NCBI GenBank assembly: GCA_041179425.1
Contig: JBEGTL010000467.1
Coordinates: forward strand, 1 to 6,540
Direction: 5' to 3'
Length of the DNA stretch: 6,540 nucleotides
From: DASUME01 sp041179425
GTDB lineage: Bacteria > Myxococcota_A > Polyangia > Polyangiales > DASUME01
Shown here: one piece after another, positions 1 to 6,239 of the stretch
Numbering within the stretch: the stretch's first letter is position 1
Layout: the number at the start of each line of letters is the position of its first letter
The notes under the pieces: generated by a model
Told to the model about the DNA's origin: nothing
The model's input: the letters and a program-made list of their open reading frames with translations, nothing else
The model's database searches: none
Made by a program: the position numbers and the translations under genes

Positions 1-560
1 GTGCCCGCGTCATGCAGCTTGCCCCGGGCAAGAGTGTGCTCAACCTGTTCGCGTACACGTGCGGGTTCGGCGCGGTGGCGGCAGCGTCGTCGGCGGCCCA
101 CACGGTCAACATCGACGTCGCCCGCAACGCGCTCGAGCGCGGTCGGCGCAATTACGAGCTGACCGGAAATACTAGCGACGCGCACACTTTTTTGGCGCGC
201 GACGTGTTCGAGACTTTGCCCAAGTTGGCCAAGCGCGAGCAGCGTTTCGACGTCGTGATCCTCGACCCGCCGAGCTACGCCACCACACGGCGCGGCCGTT
301 TTAGTGTCGAACGAGACTATCCCGAGCTCGCCACGATCGCGATTCGCCTGGTCGCCGAGGGCGGCTCACTCTTGGCCTGTCTCAACCATCACAAGCTCGA
401 CCAGCGCGCCCTCGCCCTCGCCCTCGATAAGGCCGTTTCGAGCGCAGGAAACAGCGCTTCGCGGCCTGTGCGCGAGCTCGAGTTTGTGCCCCCACCAGCC
501 GATCACGAGCCGCTGCGCGGTCGCATACCTCACCTAAAAAGTGCGTGGATTCGTTTTTAG
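1..560 (+). CDS. RlmI/RlmK-type SAM-dependent RNA methyltransferase, C-terminal part (5' truncated)
   Basis: This is the C-terminal catalytic half of a class I (Rossmann-fold) methyltransferase of the kind that methylates bases in 23S rRNA using S-adenosylmethionine. The open frame runs in from the left edge (first full codon at base 3) and ends at the TAG at 558-560, so the Met codon at 12 is probably internal. Visible motifs are the SAM-binding motif LNLFAYTCGFG at bases 39-71, an acidic motif II region (VNIDVARNA) and the catalytic motif IV DPPSYA starting at base 264. These are followed by the FSVERDYPEL and AEGGSLLACLNHHK segments seen in RlmI/RlmK-like enzymes. The missing N-terminal part would be expected to carry a PUA domain if it is RlmI-like, or to be the downstream half of an RlmKL-like fusion. 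These options cannot be told apart here, nor can the modified nucleotide. The family call is firm; the exact enzyme is not. Confidence 0.88.
   Translation, partial: ARVMQLAPGKSVLNLFAYTCGFGAVAAASSAAHTVNIDVARNALERGRRNYELTGNTSDAHTFLARDVFETLPKLAKREQRFDVVILDPPSYATTRRGRFSVERDYPELATIAIRLVAEGGSLLACLNHHKLDQRALALALDKAVSSAGNSASRPVRELEFVPPPADHEPLRGRIPHLKSAWIRF
534..560. repeat. 7-bp inverted repeat overlapping the methyltransferase stop codon
   Basis: CTAAAAA at 534-540 is the exact reverse complement of TTTTTAG at 554-560, separated by 13 bases. The right arm contains the TAG stop codon. This A/T-rich palindrome stands out in very GC-rich DNA. The right arm supplies a T-run, but the stem is only A:T-rich and has no GC core, so it is a poor intrinsic terminator. 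It could also come from codon choice for the terminal KSAWIRF residues. Confidence 0.35.
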
Positions 561-575
561 CCGGAGCTTTTTCGT

Positions 576-603
576 TTGCGACCCTTGTCGCCGCGAATAG
601 AAT
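576..603 (+). promoter_or_regulatory. Candidate sigma-70-like promoter for the SNF2 gene
   Basis: TTGCGA at 576-581 (four of six matches to the -35 consensus) lies 16 bases before TAGAAT at 598-603 (five of six matches to the -10 consensus). It starts just after the methyltransferase stop codon, in the only sizeable gap before the SNF2 gene. Transcription from it would begin near base 610 and give a leader of about 215 bases. This is sequence matching by eye; in myxobacteria-like genomes the match to consensus is only a weak guide. Confidence 0.35.
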
Positions 604-789
604 CGCTACATCGGGTTGCAAGAGCCCCCTCTCGTTTGCCGCCTTTCTGCCGCGCAGTGTGCGGTCGACAACGAGGAGTTCCGCACCGGCTTTTTGGGGG
701 CACGTTGGTGTCTCTTCGTGAGCAGTAGGCCGCGTGGGTGCGCTTGTCGCGCGGTAGCCGTTTCAGTCTAAGGGGACAGGGATCCCGCC

Positions 790-806
790 GTGCGCCTCTG
801 GCGCGC
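790..806 (+). promoter_or_regulatory. Leader hairpin just upstream of the SNF2 ribosome binding site
   Basis: GCGCC at 792-796 pairs with GGCGC at 800-804 around a TCT loop. The stem extends outward by a T-G wobble (791/805) and a G-C pair (790/806). It ends 11 bases before the AGGA that serves as the ribosome binding site, so it could affect ribosome access. GC-rich DNA forms such hairpins often by chance, so any function is only a possibility. Confidence 0.2.
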
Positions 807-826
807 AGGCTAGGCCCAGGAAGACC

Positions 827-3800
827 ATGGCCGAAAGTCCACTGATCGACACTAAGAACGATCTCACCATCGCCCAGCACGTCGCGAAGCTTTCCGACCG
901 TGCGATTCAGAGAATCACTGGAGGAAACGCGTTCCTGCGCGGTCGGCTGTACGCCCGGCGCAACGCAGTCGTCGATCTAACGGCCAACGGGACGACGGCG
1001 AGTGCAAAGATCCTGGTCCGCGCGGATCAGCCTTACGAGACCCAGCTCGGGCTCACGAGTGAGGGCCAGATCATCTCGCACTGCTCGTGCCCTGCGTGGC
1101 GTGGGCCGACGGGTCACTGCAAGCACGTGGCCGCGGTGCTGGTCGCACTGCGCGACCGCGAGCGACCCCCTCGACCCAAGGGCGCCGAAGACGGTGTGCT
1201 CTTGGACGGTGACATCGGCGTTGGGGGTGGCCCTACGATTGCTTCGGCGGGTCGTCCCGCCTCGGGCAGCGCGCCCGGTGCGGGCGCCTCGGTCGCCAAC
1301 GGCCTGGCCGCAGCGCACGCCAACGGGCAGGTCAACGGCTCCGGCGGCGCGCTCCAGCGTGAGCCCATGGTGGCCCGCGTCAACGATCCGCGGGCGCGCA
1401 ACGACGGCCGCAACGAGGGTAACGACGCGCGCGAACGTTCCGGCGATCAGCGCGTAAGCGCACTCAACGGCGGCGCCCTCAGCCCGCTCGTCGACACCGC
1501 GGGTGGCAAACGCAGACGCTCTCGGCGTCGGCGCCGAGCCGGCGAGGCAGCGGGTGCACCGCAGCTCGAGATCGTCTCCAACGGGCCGAGCAGCAGCAGC
1601 AGCAACAACAACAGCAGCGCCAACGCACCTGTCACGCGTGTCAGCAACGAGTCGCGCGGCAGCTTGGAAGCGTGGATCCCCCCGCACACGAGTCGCCCCT
1701 CCGACCTCGAGTTTCGGCTCGCGGTGCGCCCGGCCTCCATCGCGGTCACGTCCGTGCTCGCGGGAACGCGGCAGGCCGTCGCGCTCAACGATGCGCTCGG
1801 CACCTTCAACGGCATCTCGAGCAGTCTGCGACCGCTGATCCGCGATCTCGCGCGGCACACCACGCGCAGCGCCCCGGCGACGGCCGAAGTGCGCGGTGAA
1901 GATGCGGCCGAGATCTTGTCGCGCCTCAAAGGACGGCGCGTGTTGCTCGAGCCGGCCTCCATGGAGCTACGCTTCACCGAAGAAGCGCTGCGCCCCAAGA
2001 TCGAGCTCGACTCCGCCAACGGCAACGCCGTGCGCATCCGTGTCGTGTTCGAGCTGCCGTCCACGGGCCGCAGGTTCCCGCTCTCCAGCGGCGCGTGGTT
2101 CGAGGGCACGCCGGGTTGGTACGTCGACACCACCGAGGGTGTGGCGCGTCCCGTCGTCGAGAACGTCACCCCCGCCTGGTTGCAGCGTCTCTATCGCTCG
2201 CCGGCGCTCGTGCACCCCATTCACGATCTGCCGCACGTGCTGACCGACTTCTTGCCGCGCGTGGCGGCTTCGCTCAGCGCTGCGCTCCCCGATCTCGACT
2301 CGGTCGCAGACGTCATCGACGTGTCGCCGCGCTTTGCGCTGCGCGCCATCGGCGACCTGGTCGAAGCGCGTGCACGCATCCAAGCGAGCTACCGCGAACA
2401 CTGTTTCGACGTGCCGCCGCGCGACCTTCCGCCGCCGCTCTCGTTCGTCAACTCGCGCGGCGATCACGGTCGCCCGAGCGTGGTGAGGCGCGAGGTCGGG
2501 CTCGAGATGGCCGCGACCCAAGAGCTGCTCAACCACGGCTTCGAGGTCGATGGCAGCGAGCTCGTGGTGCGCGGTGACAAGGCCATCGCGTTCTGGACGC
2601 ACGGCATCTCCACGCTGCCCGAGACCTGGGATCGTTTTATCCCCAACGACCTCGCGGGCGTGCAGGTTCGCAAGAGCCCGGTCAGCGCGCGCATGCGGGT
2701 GTCGAGCGGCGTCGAGTGGCTCAACCTCGACATGATGTTTGGTGCCGAGGGTGTCGCAGTCAGCGAAGAAGAGCTGCGCATGTGTCTGGCCGAGGGCAAA
2801 AAGTTGGTGCGTCTCGAAGACGGCACCTACGCGCCCATCAAGGCCGACGACGTGGGCGCGGTGCTCGAGCGCATGGCCGAGATCTTTGCCGGGGTGGGCG
2901 ACGACAAACGTGTCCCGCTCTCGCAGGCCGGCCGCGTCCAAGAGCTGCTGCGCATGGTCTCGGACCAGAACGTGCACAACTCGGCCAAGAGCATCTTCGG
3001 CAAGCTCGAAGACATCGGCGAGATCGAGAGCATCGCCAAGCCGCGCACGCTGCGCGCAAGCCTGCGCCCGTACCAAAAAGACGGCTTCTCGTGGCTCGTC
3101 TTCCTGCACAACCTGGGCACGGGCGGCATCCTCGCCGACGACATGGGTCTCGGTAAGACCGTCCAGGCCATCGCCCTCTTGCTCTGGGCCAAGTCCAAGG
3201 CAGGTCCGGGTCTCACGCTGGTCGTCGCGCCCACCTCGGTGGTGCCCAACTGGCAGCGCGAGATCGAGAAGTTCGCGCCCGGCTTCAAGACGGTGCTCTG
3301 GCAGGGCCCCGATCGCAAAGACAGCGCCGCCGAGCTCGAAGACGCCGACGTCATGATCACCAGCTACGCGCTGCTGCGTCGCGACGAAGAGTTTTTGCAC
3401 ACGCTGGCGTTCCGCTACGTCATCCTCGACGAGGCGCAGCACATCAAAAACCCGATGAGCGCCACCGCGCGCGCCGCCAAGCGCCTCAAGAGCGAGCGCA
3501 GGCTGGCCATGACGGGCACGCCCATCGAGAATCGCCTGAGTGAGATCTGGTCCATCTTCGACTTCGTCTCGCCGGGGCTCCTCAATAGCCTCAACTCGTT
3601 CGAAGAGAAGTACGCGCGACCCATCGAGCGCGGCGACGGCCCTACGGCCATGCGTTTGCGCGCGACCATCCATCCCTTCGTGTTGCGACGCACCAAGGTC
3701 GAGGTCGCCAAAGACCTGCCCGAGAAGATCATTCAAGAGATGGTCGTCCCGATGTCCGAGGAGCAGGGCAAGCTCTACAAACAGATCCTGCGTCAGGTAC

Positions 3801-4447
3801 GCGAGAGCGTCATGAGCGAGGTCGAGACGCAGGGCGTGCAGAAGTCGTCCATTCAGATCCTCGCGGCGCTCACGCGTCTGCGTCAGGTCGCGTGCGACCC
3901 GCGTCTCCTCGGCCTCGAGGGCAACTTCGAAGAAGAGAGCGGCAAGCTCAACGCGCTCAAGGAGATCGTGAGCGAGGCCGCCGCCGGTGGCCACAAGGTG
4001 CTCATCTTCAGCCAGTTCGTGTCGATGCTCAAGCTCATCAAAGAGGCGCTCGACACCGAGAAGATCAGCTACTCGTACCTCGACGGGTCCACCAAAGATC
4101 GTCAGTCGCTGGTCGACGAGTTCAACGACAACGAGTCCATCACGGTGTTCTTGATCTCGCTCAAGGCGGGCGGCACCGGCCTCAACCTCACGGGCGCCGA
4201 CACGGTCATCCACTTCGACCCATGGTGGAACCCGGCCGTCGAAGACCAGGCCACCGACCGCGCGCACCGCATCGGACAGACCAAAGTGGTCAACGTCTAC
4301 CGCTTGATTGCAAAGTCGAGCGTCGAAGAAAAGATCCTCCAGCTGAGCGACAAGAAGCGCGAGCTGGTGGCCAACGTGCTCTCGACCGAAGACGTCGGAC
4401 TCAAGGGCATGACCAAGGCCGACGTCGAGTCGTTGTTCGCGGACTGA
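827..4447 (+). CDS. SWIM zinc-finger, SNF2-family DEAD/DEAH-box ATPase
   Basis: A 1206-residue nucleic-acid-dependent ATPase of the SWI2/SNF2 superfamily. Bacterial members are thought to translocate on double-stranded DNA and remodel protein-nucleic acid complexes in transcription or repair; the target here is unknown. Domains in order: a SWIM zinc finger (C86-x-C88-x9-C98-x-H100); a disordered Gly/Ala/Asn/Arg-rich linker, about 112-279, with KRRRSRRRRR at 228-237 and a Ser/Asn run at 255-264; a region at about 280-720 matching the layout of the bacterial SNF2-associated domain; and the two RecA-like lobes from LRPYQ at 746. ATPase motifs: Walker A GLGKT 774-778 (K777), Walker B DEAQ 868-871, motif III MTGTP 895-899, motif IV FSQF 1061-1064, motif V SLKAGGTGLNL 1111-1121, motif VI DRAHRIGQ 1144-1151. 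All catalytic motifs are intact. The ATG is the only start codon after the in-frame TAG at 755-757 and has AGGA at 818-821. The gene appears to be transcribed alone. Confidence 0.95.
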   Translation: MAESPLIDTKNDLTIAQHVAKLSDRAIQRITGGNAFLRGRLYARRNAVVDLTANGTTASAKILVRADQPYETQLGLTSEGQIISHCSCPAWRGPTGHCKHVAAVLVALRDRERPPRPKGAEDGVLLDGDIGVGGGPTIASAGRPASGSAPGAGASVANGLAAAHANGQVNGSGGALQREPMVARVNDPRARNDGRNEGNDARERSGDQRVSALNGGALSPLVDTAGGKRRRSRRRRRAGEAAGAPQLEIVSNGPSSSSSNNNSSANAPVTRVSNESRGSLEAWIPPHTSRPSDLEFRLAVRPASIAVTSVLAGTRQAVALNDALGTFNGISSSLRPLIRDLARHTTRSAPATAEVRGEDAAEILSRLKGRRVLLEPASMELRFTEEALRPKIELDSANGNAVRIRVVFELPSTGRRFPLSSGAWFEGTPGWYVDTTEGVARPVVENVTPAWLQRLYRSPALVHPIHDLPHVLTDFLPRVAASLSAALPDLDSVADVIDVSPRFALRAIGDLVEARARIQASYREHCFDVPPRDLPPPLSFVNSRGDHGRPSVVRREVGLEMAATQELLNHGFEVDGSELVVRGDKAIAFWTHGISTLPETWDRFIPNDLAGVQVRKSPVSARMRVSSGVEWLNLDMMFGAEGVAVSEEELRMCLAEGKKLVRLEDGTYAPIKADDVGAVLERMAEIFAGVGDDKRVPLSQAGRVQELLRMVSDQNVHNSAKSIFGKLEDIGEIESIAKPRTLRASLRPYQKDGFSWLVFLHNLGTGGILADDMGLGKTVQAIALLLWAKSKAGPGLTLVVAPTSVVPNWQREIEKFAPGFKTVLWQGPDRKDSAAELEDADVMITSYALLRRDEEFLHTLAFRYVILDEAQHIKNPMSATARAAKRLKSERRLAMTGTPIENRLSEIWSIFDFVSPGLLNSLNSFEEKYARPIERGDGPTAMRLRATIHPFVLRRTKVEVAKDLPEKIIQEMVVPMSEEQGKLYKQILRQVRESVMSEVETQGVQKSSIQILAALTRLRQVACDPRLLGLEGNFEEESGKLNALKEIVSEAAAGGHKVLIFSQFVSMLKLIKEALDTEKISYSYLDGSTKDRQSLVDEFNDNESITVFLISLKAGGTGLNLTGADTVIHFDPWWNPAVEDQATDRAHRIGQTKVVNVYRLIAKSSVEEKILQLSDKKRELVANVLSTEDVGLKGMTKADVESLFAD
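1589..1618 (+). repeat. AGC/AAC trinucleotide tract within the SNF2 gene
   Basis: Ten consecutive codons are AGC x5, AAC x3, AGC x2, encoding SSSSSNNNSS at residues 255-264 of the SNF2 protein. Using one codon per residue makes a near-perfect trinucleotide microsatellite, in contrast to the mixed codons of the Arg cluster 50 bases upstream. It lies in the disordered linker, where gain or loss of triplets would keep the frame and be tolerated. Confidence 0.85.
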
Positions 4448-4471
4448 GCGCGCGACGGGAGGCCGCGCAGC

Positions 4472-4486
4472 TCACGCTTGGCGTGA
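4472..4486 (+). terminator. Weak hairpin after the SNF2 gene
   Basis: TCACGC at 4472-4477 and GCGTGA at 4481-4486 form a perfect 6-bp stem with a TTG loop, 24 bases after the SNF2 stop codon. No T-run follows, so it does not meet the usual rule for an intrinsic terminator. It is the best hairpin I see in this gap. Confidence 0.2.
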
Positions 4487-4515
4487 TTGGCGGTGGTCTG
4501 CGTCGCGCATATCTT
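4487..4515 (+). promoter_or_regulatory. Weak promoter candidate for the envelope gene pair
   Basis: TTGGCG at 4487-4492 and TATCTT at 4510-4515 each match four of six consensus positions and are separated by 17 bases. They sit in the 180-base gap between the SNF2 gene and the next gene on the same strand, where a promoter is expected if the downstream pair has its own transcript. Transcription would start near 4522, about 105 bases before the first start codon. The match is modest. Confidence 0.22.
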
Positions 4516-4627
4516 TGTCCGTCCTGAGTGTCAGACCGTAATCCGCGCGCGTCAGTGTTCGCTTCGCAGAGCCCGTGGGATGGGACGGCATTGACCCCGC
4601 TGATCCGCCGGGTAAGCCGAACGGGTG

Positions 4628-5113
4628 ATGCGGAGCAGATTGGTTCGCAGACGAGCCGCCGCGCTGGTGGTCGCGCTCGCTCTGCTGAGTGGGCTTTGGG
4701 GAGCGCAGGCGCAGGCTGAGCCCCCGCGGCGCGAGGGCGCGGTCCCGGCGCCTGTCGCGGACCAAGCGCTGCTGTGGCGCGTGCCCGATCGGCCGGTGCT
4801 GGCGCTCGGTGGCTCGGCGCTGGTGGTCTCGCTGGCCGCGCTCGTCACGGGGCTCCGTGCGCGAGACGTGCAGGGGGTGCTCGACACGCGCTGCAGTGCC
4901 GACCGCGTCTGCACGTACGACGGGTTCGAGCGCGACCGTGAGCGCGGACAGCGGCTGTGGAATGTCTCGCGCGGGCTCGCCGTCGGAGCCGCGCTGCTCG
5001 GCGCGGGTGCGATCTCCTGGTGGGTGATCGATCGGCGAGAGCAGCTCGGCACGCGCCTTGGCCTGGGCCTCGCCGCGGGTGGGGTCGAGGCGCGCTTACA
5101 GCACCGGTTTTGA
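4628..5113 (+). CDS. Exported two-helix membrane protein of unknown function
   Basis: A 161-residue protein I cannot name. A Sec signal peptide is visible: basic MRSRLVRRR, then a hydrophobic stretch AAALVVALALLSGLWG, then AQAQA with likely cleavage after A30. Two hydrophobic segments follow, about 56-76 and 116-134. They flank a charged loop with paired cysteines C89 and C95 and the segment FERDRERGQRLWNVSRGLAVG, given here as a description only. The C-terminus (about 141-161) has alternating small and hydrophobic residues and ends in Phe. The helix, two-Cys loop, helix, Phe-terminated tail layout resembles, from memory, the C-terminal module of some myxobacterial TPR or PEGA-type envelope proteins, here standing alone. 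An in-frame TAA at 4613-4615 limits the start to GTG 4625 or ATG 4628. I prefer ATG, although no good ribosome binding site precedes either. It is probably cotranscribed with the lipoprotein gene 16 bases downstream. Confidence 0.75.
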   Translation: MRSRLVRRRAAALVVALALLSGLWGAQAQAEPPRREGAVPAPVADQALLWRVPDRPVLALGGSALVVSLAALVTGLRARDVQGVLDTRCSADRVCTYDGFERDRERGQRLWNVSRGLAVGAALLGAGAISWWVIDRREQLGTRLGLGLAAGGVEARLQHRF

Positions 5114-5129
5114 AGATGTTGGCGGGTGT

Positions 5130-6206
5130 ATGTCCTGGTTGAGCCGCTCCACAGTCTGTGCGTCGCTGGTCTTGTCGGCCTGCGGCTTTCACTTCGACGA
5201 CTTCCACGCCGCCAGCGTCGCACTCGACGCAGCGACGCCGACCGCCACCAATGACCCGGGGCCCGCGACCGCCGCGCAGCCCTCTGCCAGCGACGCGTCA
5301 ATCGACGGGTCTCGTGCGGGAAACGAGGCAACGACTCGTCCCGATGCCGGACCGGGCGCGGTCGTGTCGAGCGATGCCGGTCCAGCCAACGACGTGTGTG
5401 TGGGCGCCAGCGGCTCGTGTGTCTGCGCTGCGAGTGCCTGCCCGGTGACCGATGCCGCGGCGCCGGTCGTTCCGCCTGCCAGCACGCCTGCCGCGATGCC
5501 CACGGTGCCGGTCACGCCCCCGACGCCGACGTCGGTGCCCACGCCGGGTCTTCGTCTGCGCTACGACTTTGCCGGCCAGGGGCCGCTGCTGGAGGACCGC
5601 GTCGGGAGTGCCCACGCAACGTTGCTAGGCGGCGCGCAGCTCGACGGATCGGGCTCGCTTACGCTCGACGGCAGCGACGACTACGCGAGCGTCCCCAGCG
5701 CGGCGCTAGCTTCGCTCGACAGCGTCACGCTGGTCGCGTGGATCGTGTCGACCACACCGACGTGTTGGCAGCGCGTGTTCGACATCGGCGCCACGCGGGG
5801 CACACCCGGTGACCTGACGAGCGACGTGCTGCTCACCGGCGAGCTGTTCTTGACGCCCGACGCGTGTCCAGACCAGCACGTGGCGGTGGTTGCCCGCAAC
5901 GCGATGAGCCGGCAAGAGGCGCAGAGTCCCGCGTCGCTCCCGCGCAATCGTGTGGTGCAGCTGGCGGTGGTCGTCGACGGCACGCGTCAGACCATCACGC
6001 TCTACATCGACGGTGCGCGCGCGAACGAGACGGGCTCGACCATGTCGCTGCGTGCCCTGAGCGATGCCACGTTTTGGCTGGGTCGCTCGCTTTGGAGACA
6101 GGACCCGCGGGCGCGGCTTCGGTTTGACCAGTTTCGCCTCTACGATCGCGCGCTCGGCGCAGAGCAGATAGCCGAGGTCGCGCGGCGAGGGGCCGACGTG
6201 TTGTGA
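5130..6206 (+). CDS. LamG-domain (concanavalin A-like) lipoprotein
   Basis: A 358-residue predicted surface or periplasmic lipoprotein. The start at 5130 gives a short type II signal peptide ending in the lipobox LSAC, so C18 is the likely lipidated residue. Gly at +2 means no inner-membrane retention signal of the Asp type, which suggests the outer membrane. Residues about 19-140 form an Ala/Pro/Thr-rich linker with two DAGP repeats and a Cys cluster (C90, C97, C99, C104). From L141 a LamG/laminin_G_3 beta-sandwich follows: LRLRYDF, LTLDGSDDYASVP, VTLVAWI, ITLYIDG and the typical closing strand LRFDQFRLYDRALGAEQIAEV. C212 and C246 could form a disulfide within it. Such domains usually bind carbohydrate or protein ligands; the ligand here is unknown and no catalytic domain is attached. 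An in-frame Met at 5058 would lie inside the previous gene and destroy the signal peptide, so it is rejected. The ribosome binding site (GGCGGG) is weak, which fits coupling to the gene 16 bases upstream. Confidence 0.88.
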   Translation: MSWLSRSTVCASLVLSACGFHFDDFHAASVALDAATPTATNDPGPATAAQPSASDASIDGSRAGNEATTRPDAGPGAVVSSDAGPANDVCVGASGSCVCAASACPVTDAAAPVVPPASTPAAMPTVPVTPPTPTSVPTPGLRLRYDFAGQGPLLEDRVGSAHATLLGGAQLDGSGSLTLDGSDDYASVPSAALASLDSVTLVAWIVSTTPTCWQRVFDIGATRGTPGDLTSDVLLTGELFLTPDACPDQHVAVVARNAMSRQEAQSPASLPRNRVVQLAVVVDGTRQTITLYIDGARANETGSTMSLRALSDATFWLGRSLWRQDPRARLRFDQFRLYDRALGAEQIAEVARRGADVL

Positions 6207-6215
6207 GCGACTCGC

Positions 6216-6230
6216 GCACGCGGGCCGTGC
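6216..6230. terminator. Small hairpin between convergent genes
   Basis: GCACG at 6216-6220 and CGTGC at 6226-6230 form a perfect 5-bp GC-rich stem with a 5-base loop. It sits in the 33-base gap between two convergent stop codons, where a shared bidirectional terminator would be expected. No T-run follows on either strand, so the call rests mainly on position. Confidence 0.2.
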
Positions 6231-6239
6231 TGCCCCGGC

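Noticed and set aside
708..728. A six-codon GTG-initiated leader peptide (MSLREQ) after a G-rich stretch
   Set aside because: It is too short, has no run of regulatory codons and no associated attenuator; chance occurrence is likely.
779..786. The 8-bp palindrome GGGATCCC upstream of the SNF2 gene
   Set aside because: A single short palindrome with no second copy and poor position for an operator; chance is sufficient.
977..1858. A 293-codon minus-strand open frame over the SNF2 linker
   Set aside because: Its translation is Arg/Ala-rich shadow sequence opposite a real coding region, with no motif.
1967..4267. A 766-codon open frame on the minus strand inside the SNF2 gene
   Set aside because: It is antisense to a gene with all helicase motifs intact, and its translation is low-complexity (rich in Glu, Leu, Arg, Val, His) with no recognisable domain. 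Long antisense frames are expected in GC-rich genes.
827..4447. The SNF2 ATPase as part of a phage-defence system such as DISARM
   Set aside because: DISARM-type loci carry a DNA methylase and further Drm genes next to the SNF2 gene. The only methyltransferase here is an RNA-base type and the other neighbours are envelope and PhzF genes. The SWIM plus SNF2-associated layout fits the common chromosomal form.
4591..4625. TTGACC followed 16 bases later by TAAGCC, giving a possible leaderless GTG start at 4625
   Set aside because: The -10 match is very poor and the start would sit directly at the predicted transcript end. ATG 4628 is an equally good start.
5058..5129. An upstream in-frame ATG extending the lipoprotein by 24 residues
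   Set aside because: It lies inside the preceding gene, and the extension would place the hydrophobic stretch and lipobox internally, destroying the signal peptide seen from 5130.
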